The notes beneath the pieces were generated by a model that was not told where the DNA came from, did no database searches, and saw only the letters and a list, made by a program, of their open reading frames with translations. Positions 7,719 through 16,796 of a DNA stretch of 64,000 nt are shown here, one piece after another (the first letter of the stretch is position 1; each line of letters begins with the position of its first letter). The translations under genes and the position numbers were made by a program. This stretch comes from Xanthomonas bonasiae (GTDB lineage Bacteria; Pseudomonadota; Gammaproteobacteria; Xanthomonadales; Xanthomonadaceae), in contig NZ_JAFIWB010000006.1 of assembly GCF_017163705.1 (NCBI RefSeq), positions 140,142-204,141 of the forward strand. The letters run 5' to 3'.

Positions 7719-7731
7719 AATCCATTGTCAA
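7703..7731 (-). promoter_or_regulatory. Sigma-70 promoter of the blaI-like operon
   Basis: On the minus strand a perfect -35 TTGACA (7726-7731) is followed by a 17-base spacer and a -10 TGTAAT (7703-7708). The start codon at 7676 lies about 27 bases downstream of the -10. This is one of the best consensus promoters in the window. Confidence 0.8.
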
Positions 7732-7780
7732 GCGCTTTCGCCAACCGCGGAAGCACGCGATCGCGGCGCTCGCCTAAGCT

Positions 7781-9733
7781 ATGCCGATGACCGACTCCCT
7801 CGAAGACCTCGACGCCGCTGCCGAGCTGATCCTGCAGCGCATCCCCGGCCCACTGCGCATCGGCGCGCCGCTGGGCATCGGCAAGCCGCACCGCCTGCTC
7901 AACGCGCTGTACGACCGGGTCGCCGCGAATCCGCAGCGGCCGATGCAGCTCTACACCGCGCTGTCGCTGAACCCGCCGGCGCCCGGCGGCGGACTGGAAG
8001 GCCGCTTCCTGCGCCCGTTCGTGCAGCGCCATTTCGGCGACGACTTCCCGCAGCTCAAGTACGTGCAGGCCCTGCAGCGCGATGCGCTGCCGGCGCATAT
8101 CCAGGTGGAAGAGTTCTACATGCAGTCCGGCGCGCTGCTGCGCTCGACGCAGGCGCAGCGCAACTACACCAGCCTCAACTACACCCATGCGGCCGATGCG
8201 GTGGCGCAGCGCGCGCCCAACCTGATCGTGCAGAAGGTGGCGCGCGAACCCGACGGCACCCGCCTGTCGTTCTCCTGCAACAACGACATCACCCAGGACA
8301 CGCTGGACGCAGTGCGCCGGCGCGGCCTGCCGCGGCCGCTGCTGGTCGCCGAGGTGGATCCGCAGCTGCCGTGGATCGGCGGCAGCGCGGCGGTGGAGCC
8401 GTCGTTCTTCGACGTGGTGGTGAACCCGCCGGGTCCGTATCCGCGCCTGTTCGGACTGCCGCGGCAGCCGGTGGCCGACGCCGACTATGCCATCGGCCTG
8501 TATGCGAGCGCGCTGGTGCGCGACGGCGGCACGCTGCAGATCGGCATCGGCACCCTGGCCGATGCGCTGTGCCATGCGCTGGTGATGCGGCACACCGACA
8601 ACGCGCGCTACCGGCAGGTGCTTGCGGCGCTGGATCCGGAACTGGCAACGCACCCCGCGGTCCAGGAATGCGGCGGGCTCGCGCCGTTCTCGATCGGCCT
8701 GTTCGGCTGCAGCGAGATGCTCAACGAAGGCTTCCGCCAGCTGGTCCAGTGCGGGGTGATCAAGCGCAAGGTGCTCGACGACGCCGCGCTGATGCAGCGC
8801 GTGACCGACGGCAGCGCCGATGCCGACGACCAGGCGCGGCTGCAGCGCGACGGCGAATACCTGCAGGGCGCGTTCTACCTCGGCTCGCCCGAGTTCTACG
8901 CCTGGCTGCGCGAGATGGCGCCGGAGGCGCGCACCGGCATCGGCATGCACCGGATCAGCGCGATCAACCAGCTGTACGGCGACGAGCGACTGCGCCGCCT
9001 GCAGCGGCGCGAGGCGCGCTTCTTCAACTCGTGCATGATGGCCACCGTGCTGGGCGCGGCAGTGTCCGACGCGCTGGACGACGGCCGCGTGGTGTCCGGC
9101 GTCGGCGGCCAATACAACTTCGTGGCGATGGCGCACGCCCTGGACGACGCGCGCAGCGTGCTGATGTTCCGCGCCGTCCGCGGCGAGGCGCCCGCGCTGC
9201 ACTCCAACGTGCGCTGGAACTATGGCCACACCACGATTCCGCGCCACCTGCGCGACATCTATCTCAACGAGTACGGCATCGCCGACCTGCGCGGCCTGAC
9301 CGACGAAGACTGCATCGTCGGCATGATCGGCATCGCCGATGCGGCGTTCCAGCCTGCGCTGCTGGCCGAGGCCAAACAGGCCGGCAAGCTGTGCGCCGAC
9401 GTCCTCGCGCGACCGCACTGGCAGCGCAACCGCGCCGAACGCGTGGGCGCCGCGCTGGCCCCGTTCCGCGCCGACGGCACCCTGCCCGACTATCCGCTGG
9501 GCAGCGACTTCACCGAGGTCGAACAGCGCCTGCTGCGCGCGCTCACCTGGCTCAAGCGCAACACCGCAAGCACCGGCACGAAGCTGGCCACCGTGGCGCG
9601 CGCGCTGCTGTCGCGCGACCCCGGCGATCCGGCCAGCCTGCAACGCATGGCGCTGGATGCGCCGCGCGGCATCGGCGAGCGCATGGAGGCGCGCCTGCTG
9701 GCCTACGCCTTGCAGCAGACCAGGCCGCACTGA
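7781..9733 (+). CDS. Acetyl-CoA hydrolase/transferase family protein
   Basis: This 650-residue protein is related to the acetyl-CoA hydrolase/CoA-transferase family. Family-like segments include VSGVGGQYNFVAMAHAL in the C-terminal half (the glycine-rich loop usually GGQxDF) and LNEYGIADLRGLTDEDCI, which corresponds to the conserved TEYGVADLRG block. It is longer than the typical about 430-500-residue acetate CoA-transferase; the extra length lies in the N-terminal region and at the C-terminus. It should cleave or transfer CoA from short acyl-CoA, but substrate and direction cannot be told. An alternative ATG at 7787 would remove two residues. It is divergent from the blaI-like gene with 104 bases between starts. 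Confidence 0.75.
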   Translation: MPMTDSLEDLDAAAELILQRIPGPLRIGAPLGIGKPHRLLNALYDRVAANPQRPMQLYTALSLNPPAPGGGLEGRFLRPFVQRHFGDDFPQLKYVQALQRDALPAHIQVEEFYMQSGALLRSTQAQRNYTSLNYTHAADAVAQRAPNLIVQKVAREPDGTRLSFSCNNDITQDTLDAVRRRGLPRPLLVAEVDPQLPWIGGSAAVEPSFFDVVVNPPGPYPRLFGLPRQPVADADYAIGLYASALVRDGGTLQIGIGTLADALCHALVMRHTDNARYRQVLAALDPELATHPAVQECGGLAPFSIGLFGCSEMLNEGFRQLVQCGVIKRKVLDDAALMQRVTDGSADADDQARLQRDGEYLQGAFYLGSPEFYAWLREMAPEARTGIGMHRISAINQLYGDERLRRLQRREARFFNSCMMATVLGAAVSDALDDGRVVSGVGGQYNFVAMAHALDDARSVLMFRAVRGEAPALHSNVRWNYGHTTIPRHLRDIYLNEYGIADLRGLTDEDCIVGMIGIADAAFQPALLAEAKQAGKLCADVLARPHWQRNRAERVGAALAPFRADGTLPDYPLGSDFTEVEQRLLRALTWLKRNTASTGTKLATVARALLSRDPGDPASLQRMALDAPRGIGERMEARLLAYALQQTRPH

Positions 9734-10004
9734 ACATCGCGCCGCCGCGAGGCGGCGAAGCCGGCACCACGGCCGCACACCTCGGCCATCGCCGAGGTCA
9801 CCGCATCGCCACATCCACTGCGTAAGGTGGCCTCGCCCGCAGGACGCGGCAACCAACGCCCGTCCACGACGGCCACTCCATCGGCATGCCGGCCGCGCTG
9901 CGCAACGTTTCGCTGCGCGTTCGCTGGCGTGCCGGATGGCGACCGGATGCCGGACGGGGGCAGCACTTCGCTCATCTCCCCCAAAGACCAAAGGCACCTC
10001 GTTC

Positions 10005-11069
10005 ATGCGCGGATTCCGATCGCTCGCTGTGTTGCTTTCCCTGTTGTCGTGCAACTGCCTACCCGCCTTCGCCGGCACGCAAGCCAATGGTCCCGATTCC
10101 TACAGCGGCAGCTACGACCGTCCCGGACGCCCGGCCATCGTCGGCCATCGCGGCGCGGCGGGGATTCGCCCCGAAAACACCTTGTCTTCGTTTCGCGAAG
10201 CGCTGGAACTGGGCGCGGACGCGCTGGAGACCGACGTGCACCTGACCCAGGACGGCGTGTGGGTCATCAACCACGATTTCTTCCTGAATCCGGATGTCGC
10301 ACGCGACGGCGACGGCCAATGGAATGCACCCAAGACCCCGCTGTCGGCCATGACCTATGCGCAGATCGAACGCTACGACATCGGCCGCGCACGCCCGGGT
10401 TCGGCCTACGCCAGGGAGCATTCCGCGCTGGTGGCGGTCGACGGCGAGCGCGTGCCCACGCTCGATCAGCTGATCGCGCTGATCCGCGGCCACGACGACA
10501 CGACCCAGTTGTTCCTGGAAATAAAATCCTTGCCGATCGTTCCCGGCTTGAGCGCCGGCCCCGAGGTGCTGGCCCGCGGGGTGGTCCAGGCGCTGAGCAA
10601 GAACGACTTCAAGCAGCGCACCTATGTGCTGTGCTTCGACTGGAACGTGCTGCGCGCGATCCACCGCCTCGACCCGTCGATCCGGCTGGTGTTCCTGAGC
10701 CAGGACGTCAAGCGTGCGCTCGCCCGCGACGACGCGCGTGCGCTGACCAACAAGGACGCGCACAGCGTGATGCAGCAGATGAGCGGCCTGGACGGACTGG
10801 GCGGACGCTCGGTCGGCGAGGCGGTCCGCGACGAAGGCGGAACCATCTGGGACATCAACTATGCCGACATCACCGCCGCCGACCTGGCCCAGGCACGCCA
10901 CGACCATCTGCGACTCGGCGCGTGGACCGTGGACGATGCCGACACCGCACGCCTGCTGTACAACCTGGGCGTGGACTACATCACCACCAATCGCCCGGAC
11001 GTGATGCTGCAGGCGTTCGGCAAGGATGCCGCCGTGAACGCTCCTCTGCCGCCTGGCGCCTCGCGCTAG
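10005..11069 (+). CDS. Exported glycerophosphodiester phosphodiesterase
   Basis: The 354-residue protein has a signal peptide (hydrophobic core about 5-20, likely cleavage after AFA) and a GDPD TIM barrel. Catalytic and metal residues are visible: GHRGAAGIRPENT (His-Arg pair and Glu), LETDVHLTQDG (Glu and Asp) and INHDFF (second His), then LEIKS (Glu/Lys) and the C-terminal AWTVDDADTARLLYNLGVDYITTNRP, typical of the family. It hydrolyses deacylated phospholipids to glycerol-3-phosphate and an alcohol headgroup in the periplasm. The ATG at 10005 was chosen because it directly precedes the signal peptide. It lies directly before two secreted phospholipase C genes, which suggests a phospholipid-headgroup scavenging neighbourhood. 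The 271 bases upstream (9734-10004) show no gene; a short GC hairpin lies just after the previous stop. Confidence 0.9.
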   Translation: MRGFRSLAVLLSLLSCNCLPAFAGTQANGPDSYSGSYDRPGRPAIVGHRGAAGIRPENTLSSFREALELGADALETDVHLTQDGVWVINHDFFLNPDVARDGDGQWNAPKTPLSAMTYAQIERYDIGRARPGSAYAREHSALVAVDGERVPTLDQLIALIRGHDDTTQLFLEIKSLPIVPGLSAGPEVLARGVVQALSKNDFKQRTYVLCFDWNVLRAIHRLDPSIRLVFLSQDVKRALARDDARALTNKDAHSVMQQMSGLDGLGGRSVGEAVRDEGGTIWDINYADITAADLAQARHDHLRLGAWTVDDADTARLLYNLGVDYITTNRPDVMLQAFGKDAAVNAPLPPGASR

Positions 11070-11125
11070 CCGACAACGCATCCCGCCCGTTGCGCCAGCG
11101 CGACGCAGCGGGCCATGCAGAGGGT

Positions 11126-11224
11126 GAACATGGCAACGTGTGACGCGGCGCGGCAACAAGACGGAAAGCATTGCGTCAAGCTGCATCGGGATGATCATCA
11201 CATCTTGTTCTTCGGTCTTGCCGC
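11126..11224 (+). promoter_or_regulatory. Duplicated leader upstream of phospholipase C copy 1
   Basis: This stretch of about 100 bases is clearly similar by eye to 15381-15481, which precedes the second phospholipase gene. Shared blocks include GGCAACAAGA-GGAAAG, GCGTCAAGCTG and TCTTGTT followed by CGG and GCCGCATG. It therefore belongs to the duplicated unit and probably carries promoter and translation signals. No sigma-70 consensus is obvious. Confidence 0.6.
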
Positions 11225-12403
11225 ATGCACCTCCGTTCATCCGCCCATCCGACGCCGGATAGGGCCCGTCGCTTTGCGGCGCATGGCGCCCTGGCCAAAC
11301 GTATCGAACGTATCAAACGTGCACTGCTTGGCCTGTTGGCGCTCGCGCCGCTCGCGTTGCACGCCGCACCGCGGCTCAACGAACTGCAATACATCGGCAG
11401 CCACAACAGCTACCACGCCGGCTTCGCGCCCAGCGAAGCCGAACTCTGGAAACGCACCGATCCGGCCGTGTTCGCGACTCTGGATTACCGCCATCCGCCG
11501 CTGACGCAGCAATTCGACGACGGCGTCAGGCAGATCGAGCTGGATATCTATGCCGATGCCAAGGGTGGCCGCTATGCGCACCCGGCAATCGTCGGGCAGA
11601 TCGCCAAGGCCGGCCTGCCGCCGGCGCCGGCCATCGCCGCGCCCGGGGTGATGGAAACGCCGGGATTCAAGGTCATGCACGTGCAGGACCTGGACCAGCG
11701 CAGCACCTGCCAGCCGCTGGTCGCCTGCCTGCAGCAAGTGCGCGCATGGTCCACACAGCATCCGGGCCATCTGCCGGTGTTCGTGCTGCTGGAAACCGAG
11801 GAGTCGTCGTTGCAGTTGGCGTTCCCGACCGTGCAGCCCGAACCCTTCGATGCCGCCGCGATGGATGCGCTGGATGCGGAAATCCGCTCGGTCTTCCGGC
11901 CCGACGAGTATCTGAGTCCGGACCAGGTGCGCGGCACGGCGCCCACGCTCAACGCCGCGATTCTTGCGCACGGCTGGCCGTCCCTGTCCGAAGCGCGCGG
12001 CAAGATCGTGTTCCTGCTCGACCAGCATTCGGTGGGCCGGCATTACCTGCCCGGCCATCCTTCGCTGCGCGGCCGCGTGTGCTTCACCAACGCCATTCCG
12101 GGCGAAGCCGATGCGGCCTTCACCGAGCGCAACGACGGCAGCGCGGAAGAGATCGCGCGCCTGGTGAAGGCCGGATATCTGGTGCGTACGCGCACCGATG
12201 CGGACCTGAAGGAGCCGGCGCGCGGCGACACCACACGCCGCGACAGCATGCTGGCCAGCGGCGCGCAACTGCTCAGTACCGACTATCCGGACCACGAACC
12301 GGCCGCCTCCGGCTATGTGCTGCGCTTCGCCGGCGACGCGGCGGCGCGCTGCAATCCGCAATTCCCGGCGGCGCACTGCGCCGGCTACGACCTGACGCAC
12401 TAA
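11225..12403 (+). CDS. Secreted Ca2+-dependent phosphoinositide-type phospholipase C, copy 1
   Basis: The 392-residue exported protein has a long basic N-terminus, then a hydrophobic segment (about 33-46) ending in LHA, a plausible Sec signal. The mature part opens with LNELQYIGSHNSYHAGF; the GSHNSYH block and the later FKVMHVQDLDQRSTC are characteristic of the bacterial Ca2+-dependent PI-PLC family, in which two His act in phosphodiester cleavage. GVRQIELDIYADAKGGRYAHP supplies likely Ca2+ ligands. Substrates in the family are phosphatidylinositol-type lipids, giving diacylglycerol and inositol phosphate; the actual lipid here is unknown. The start is supported by conservation of the same ATG context in copy 2. 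The gene is followed after 111 bases by a TonB-dependent receptor; the pair is repeated at 15482-19520. Confidence 0.8.
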   Translation: MHLRSSAHPTPDRARRFAAHGALAKRIERIKRALLGLLALAPLALHAAPRLNELQYIGSHNSYHAGFAPSEAELWKRTDPAVFATLDYRHPPLTQQFDDGVRQIELDIYADAKGGRYAHPAIVGQIAKAGLPPAPAIAAPGVMETPGFKVMHVQDLDQRSTCQPLVACLQQVRAWSTQHPGHLPVFVLLETEESSLQLAFPTVQPEPFDAAAMDALDAEIRSVFRPDEYLSPDQVRGTAPTLNAAILAHGWPSLSEARGKIVFLLDQHSVGRHYLPGHPSLRGRVCFTNAIPGEADAAFTERNDGSAEEIARLVKAGYLVRTRTDADLKEPARGDTTRRDSMLASGAQLLSTDYPDHEPAASGYVLRFAGDAAARCNPQFPAAHCAGYDLTH

Positions 12404-12514
12404 CCGCGGCGGCCGTTGCGCAACGCACGCGTGATCGCGATGGCGTTCGCCGCTGGACGCGTGCGCGCGATCGGGTCCGACCGATCCACCCAGACTCCCA
12501 CCCGAGCTACCGAC

Positions 12515-15232
12515 ATGCAGCGCACCCACACGATCAGCCGCTTGGCCTGCTCCATCGTACTGGCGCTGTCCGCGCCGGCATTTGCGGACACCCCGGACCA
12601 GAATCCCAAGACCCTGGCGTCGGTCAATGTGGAAGCGGACCAGACCCCGGCGCCGGGGTCGATCAACGAACAGCGCCTGTCCAACAGCGTCAACAGCGTG
12701 ATGGACAAGGAGCAGATCGACGCCATTCCGTCGGCCGGCATCGCCGACGTACTCGCGCACATGCCGGGACTGTCGGCCTACAGCGACATGCACCTGGGCC
12801 AGGCCGCCACCGGCGAGAACGCCTACGTCAGCATCCGCGGCATGGACGCCAGCTACAACGCCTACACCCTCAACGGCTTCGGCATGCCCGAAACCGATTC
12901 GTCGACGCGCGCGATCTCGTTGAACATGCTGGCACCGTTCGGCATCCAGTCGGTGCAGGTGTCCAAGGCGCCGACCCCCGACATGCCCGGCGATGCGATC
13001 GGCGGCGCGATCGACATGCGCACGCCCAGCGCATTCGACTTCGACCGCGATTTCTATGCCAAGACCACCGCGCAGGGCAAGCTGAGCGCACTGGCCTCGG
13101 ACCTGGGCACGAAGGACAAGGGCGGCACGCTGCAGCAGGAACTGGCCTGGAAATTCGGCGAGCACCAGGCGTTCGGCCTCTACCTCTCCGGCTACTACGG
13201 CAAGTCGAACACCCTGGCGCAGGCCACCTCGCCCAACACCCCCTACACCCCGGTCGATCCGGCGCAGGCCGATGCCACCGACCTGCGCGCTGTCGGCCCG
13301 CTGGTCGACACGCAGTACAAGTACAGCCTCTATACCAACCAGATCGAACGCTACGGCGGCAACCTCGCGCTCGATTGGCAGGGCGAGCACAGCACGCTGT
13401 ACGCCCGCGCGATCTATGGCGCCTACAACGTCACCGGACAACAGGATCAGGCCGGCGCCGCATCGGCGAGCAGCGGCGGCGCGCCGATCGCGGTACGCGG
13501 CGAATACTTCAACACGCGCGACATCCAGGAAAAGCTGGCGACGCTGCAACTGGGCGGCAAGACCACGCTCGACAAGCTGCAGTTCGACTACGGCACCTCG
13601 TTCGGCCGCGGCACCCGCAACCGTCCGGACTACGTCGAAGCGAGCATGTATGCGCTGACCGCCGGCAACTACGCGTTCGACCTCAGCGACCCGACCTATC
13701 CGAACCTGGCGCCCAGCTCCGACGCGCTGAAACGCTACTTCTACGACCTGGACACGCCACACTTCTGGAAAGTGCAGGGCCACGACGCTGGCAGCCACGA
13801 CAACCGCGCCAACGCGCATGTCGACATCGCCTACCGCGTGGACGACAGCGTGCTGGAGAGCGTCAAGGTCGGGCTGTCCGCCGACCATTCCGAGCGCGGC
13901 GCCTACGATCACGCCTTCTTCCACAACGACAACAACTTCGTCTACGGCGGCCCCTACTTCGGCGGCCCCGACTATCCGTTCTATGCGGCCGGCGGCCCCA
14001 CCCTGTCCGCGTTGCCCGGCAAGATCGTCAACGGCGGCTTCGACGGCAGGTTCGCCGGTCCGCTCAAGATCGTGGACCGCAACTGGGTGCTGGCGCAGGC
14101 CGTGCCCTACAAGTACGTCGACGATCCCAACGGCGCAGGCGTCTACACCGCCAACGACTACAACGCCAACACCACCTCCAGTACCGAAGCGATCTATTCC
14201 GGCTATGCGATGGCCACGCTGCACCTTGGCGAGGTGACCGTGCTGCCTGGCGTGCGCTACGAACTGACCCGCTACTCGGCCGATTCCTGGCAATCCAACG
14301 GCGACGATGCCACCGGCCGCTTCGTCGGCACCGGCCGCACCTATGGCGAAGTGCTGCCGGGGATCAGCCTCAACTATCGCCCGGACGATCTCACCGTCTA
14401 TCGCGCCTCGCTGCGGCGCAGTTTCAGCCGTCCGGCCTTTGGCCTGATTTCCGGCGAGACGGTGTACTCGATCGATGACACCAGCGGCAAGCTGCTGGGC
14501 ATTTCCAAACCCAATCCGGATCTGAACCCGAGCAAGGCCGACAACGCCGATCTGTCCGCGGAGTTCTACGACGCGCACGGCGGCATGCTCAGCGCCTCGA
14601 CCTACTACAAGCGCATCACCGGCTTCGTCTACACCTCGCAATCGTCCACCAGTAACGACAACACGCTCGGCGGCCTGGTCCCTACCGGCACCACGCTGGA
14701 AAACGGCGTGCCGGTGACCATGCCGCAGAACGGCGGCACCGCCAAGCTCTACGGCGTGGAACTGGCGTTGAGCAAGCGCCTGCAGGATTTGCCCGGCATC
14801 TGGGGCAATTTCGGCGCCACCGCCAACCTGACCCTGCAGCACAGCTCGGCCGACAGCAAGCGCGCCGACCAGCCGGAGAACACCTGGTTGCCGCGCGCAC
14901 CGGAGCGCATCTACAACCTGGGCCTGTTCTACGACGACGCGCAACTGCGCGCCGACCTGAGCTACAACTACACCGGCCTGCAGCTGCTCGGCCTGACCAG
15001 CGACCGGCTCAACTACTACCTACAGCCGGTGAAGTCGCTGGACTTGAACGCCACCTACCACCTGCCGCACGGCATCGACGTCGGCGTGTCGGTCAAGAAC
15101 CTGCTCGACGAAGCGACGTTCTACGAAACCCAGGGCAAGTCCAAGCGCTACCTGGCCTACGATCCCGGCGCCGACGGCGCCTACGTCGAGACCGGGCGGG
15201 TGTACATGCTGACGCTGGGCTACACCTACTGA
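12515..15232 (+). CDS. TonB-dependent outer-membrane receptor, copy 1 of tandem pair
   Basis: The 905-residue protein starts with a signal peptide (about 1-24, cleavage near AFA-DT). A plug domain follows (about 45-190; IPSAGIADVLAHMPGLSAYS, YVSIRGMDASYNAYTLNGFG, VQVSKAPTPDMPGDAIGGAI), then a 22-strand-type barrel ending in an aromatic residue (MLTLGYTY). The spacing and motifs fit the large Xanthomonas/Caulobacter-type receptors. It lacks an STN domain, so it is not expected to signal to a sigma factor. It lies 111 bases downstream of the phospholipase C gene on the same strand and probably imports a product of that enzyme or a related substrate. It shares most of its sequence with the receptor at 16797-19520, most strikingly in the plug and the C-terminal barrel; visible differences cluster in likely surface loops. 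Confidence 0.9.
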   Translation: MQRTHTISRLACSIVLALSAPAFADTPDQNPKTLASVNVEADQTPAPGSINEQRLSNSVNSVMDKEQIDAIPSAGIADVLAHMPGLSAYSDMHLGQAATGENAYVSIRGMDASYNAYTLNGFGMPETDSSTRAISLNMLAPFGIQSVQVSKAPTPDMPGDAIGGAIDMRTPSAFDFDRDFYAKTTAQGKLSALASDLGTKDKGGTLQQELAWKFGEHQAFGLYLSGYYGKSNTLAQATSPNTPYTPVDPAQADATDLRAVGPLVDTQYKYSLYTNQIERYGGNLALDWQGEHSTLYARAIYGAYNVTGQQDQAGAASASSGGAPIAVRGEYFNTRDIQEKLATLQLGGKTTLDKLQFDYGTSFGRGTRNRPDYVEASMYALTAGNYAFDLSDPTYPNLAPSSDALKRYFYDLDTPHFWKVQGHDAGSHDNRANAHVDIAYRVDDSVLESVKVGLSADHSERGAYDHAFFHNDNNFVYGGPYFGGPDYPFYAAGGPTLSALPGKIVNGGFDGRFAGPLKIVDRNWVLAQAVPYKYVDDPNGAGVYTANDYNANTTSSTEAIYSGYAMATLHLGEVTVLPGVRYELTRYSADSWQSNGDDATGRFVGTGRTYGEVLPGISLNYRPDDLTVYRASLRRSFSRPAFGLISGETVYSIDDTSGKLLGISKPNPDLNPSKADNADLSAEFYDAHGGMLSASTYYKRITGFVYTSQSSTSNDNTLGGLVPTGTTLENGVPVTMPQNGGTAKLYGVELALSKRLQDLPGIWGNFGATANLTLQHSSADSKRADQPENTWLPRAPERIYNLGLFYDDAQLRADLSYNYTGLQLLGLTSDRLNYYLQPVKSLDLNATYHLPHGIDVGVSVKNLLDEATFYETQGKSKRYLAYDPGADGAYVETGRVYMLTLGYTY

Positions 15233-15380
15233 GCGAGGCGTGCAGGCGCTGCAACGCGCTCGCGTTGTCGCGCAGCACACAGCACGCGCGAGGCGGATCT
15301 TGCGGCGATCGCTTGCCACGGATGGCACGCGCGCCGATCGAGCGGCGCCATCGCAACTGCGGCAGCGGCCTTACGCATGG

Positions 15381-15481
15381 CGAACTGTCGCAATGCATGA
15401 CGCCGTGTGGCAACAAGATGGAAAGATGCGCGTCAAGCTGGCGGCTGATGATAGCGGGGTCTTGTTTTCCGGCTTTGCCGC
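15381..15481 (+). promoter_or_regulatory. Duplicated leader upstream of phospholipase C copy 2
   Basis: Counterpart of 11126-11224, with the same block order and the same distance to the start codon. The rest of the gap between receptor 1 and this leader (15233-15380) is not obviously shared with copy 1 and holds no gene. Confidence 0.6.
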
Positions 15482-16660
15482 ATGCGCCCCTTTTCATCCG
15501 TACTGCAGGCGCTGGAATCGGTCTGTTTCACCGCACCGCCAGCGGCGCGCTCACAACGTCGCAAACGTATCGAAAGCGTCCTGCTCGGTCTGTTGACGAT
15601 CGTCCCGCTCGCGCTGCACGCCGCACCCAAGCTCAACGAACTGCAGTACATCGGCAGCCACAACAGCTACCACGCCGGTTTCGCGCCCAGCGAAGCCACG
15701 TTCTGGAAACGGATGGACCCGGCATCGTTCGCGATGCTGGACTACCGCCATCCGCCAATGGCGCAACAGCTCGACGATGGCGTCAGGCAGATCGAACTGG
15801 ATCTCTATGCCGATGCCAAGGGTGGCCGCTATGCGCACCCGGCGATCGTGGAACAGATCGCCAAGGCTGGACTGCCGCCAGCCCCGGCCATCGCTCCCGC
15901 CGGCGTGATGGAGAAGCCCGGAATCAAGGTCATGCATGTGCAGGACCTGGACCAGCGCAGCACCTGCCAGCCGCTGGTCGCCTGCCTGCAGGACGTGCGC
16001 GCCTGGTCCAGGCGACACCCGGGGCATCTTCCGATCTTCATCCTGCTCGAAACCAAGCAATCGCCGCTGCAGCTCGGCTTTCCCACCGTGCAGCCCGAAC
16101 CGTTCGATGGTGCCGCGATGGATGCGCTGGATGCAGAGCTGCGCTCGGTGTTCGCGCCCGGCGAGTATCTGAGCCCGGACCAGGTGCGTGGCGATGCGCC
16201 CACGCTCAATGTCGCCATCCTCGCCCGTGGCTGGCCAGCCTTGGCCGAGACGCGCGGCAAGGTCGTGTTCCTGCTCGACCAACGTTCGGCCGGCAGCAGC
16301 TATCTGCCTGGCCACCCTTCGCTGCGCGGCCGGGTGTGCTTCACCAATGCCGTTGCGGGCCAAGCCGACGCTGCCTTCACCGAACGCAACGACGGCAGCG
16401 CGGAAGAGATCGCGCGCCTGGTGAAAGCCGGATATCTGGTGCGCACGCGCACCGATGCGGACCTGAAAGAACCGGCGCGCAACGACACCACGCGCCGCGA
16501 CGGCATGCTCGCCAGCGGCGCACAGTTGCTCAGCACCGATTTCCCCGCTCACGAAGCGGCCGCTTCCGGCTACGTGGTGCGCTTCGATGGCGACGCGGCC
16601 GCCCGCTGCAATCCGCAATTCCCGAACGCACGCTGCGACGGCGTCGATCTGACGCATTGA
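15482..16660 (+). CDS. Secreted Ca2+-dependent phosphoinositide-type phospholipase C, copy 2
   Basis: This is a 392-residue paralogue of the gene at 11225-12403, of identical length. The signal region differs considerably between copies, but the hydrophobic core and LHAAP junction are kept. The catalytic blocks GSHNSYHAGF, YADAKGGRYAHP and KVMHVQDLDQRSTC are unchanged, so both copies should be active enzymes. Substitutions lie mostly between these blocks, for example PEPFDGAAMDALDAELRSVFAPGEY against the copy 1 equivalent. It is followed by its own TonB-dependent receptor at 16797, 136 bases downstream. Retention of both active sites argues for selection rather than a recent neutral duplication. 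Exact substrate unknown. Confidence 0.8.
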   Translation: MRPFSSVLQALESVCFTAPPAARSQRRKRIESVLLGLLTIVPLALHAAPKLNELQYIGSHNSYHAGFAPSEATFWKRMDPASFAMLDYRHPPMAQQLDDGVRQIELDLYADAKGGRYAHPAIVEQIAKAGLPPAPAIAPAGVMEKPGIKVMHVQDLDQRSTCQPLVACLQDVRAWSRRHPGHLPIFILLETKQSPLQLGFPTVQPEPFDGAAMDALDAELRSVFAPGEYLSPDQVRGDAPTLNVAILARGWPALAETRGKVVFLLDQRSAGSSYLPGHPSLRGRVCFTNAVAGQADAAFTERNDGSAEEIARLVKAGYLVRTRTDADLKEPARNDTTRRDGMLASGAQLLSTDFPAHEAAASGYVVRFDGDAAARCNPQFPNARCDGVDLTH

Positions 16661-16796
16661 ATCGACGCCGCTCGCCCCGTTTCGTACCGCACCACCTCCA
16701 CACACCTGTCGCAATGGAACGCATGGGCGATGCAATCGCCTGCGCCCGCATCGCCGGGGCCAGGGTACCCAAGCTCACCAACCGCGAGTTCTCTAC

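Noticed and set aside
11237..14944. Open frame of 1235 codons antisense to the first phospholipase and receptor
   Set aside because: High GC makes long antisense frames common. It lacks family-like sequence, and the sense strand carries clear PLC and receptor motifs.
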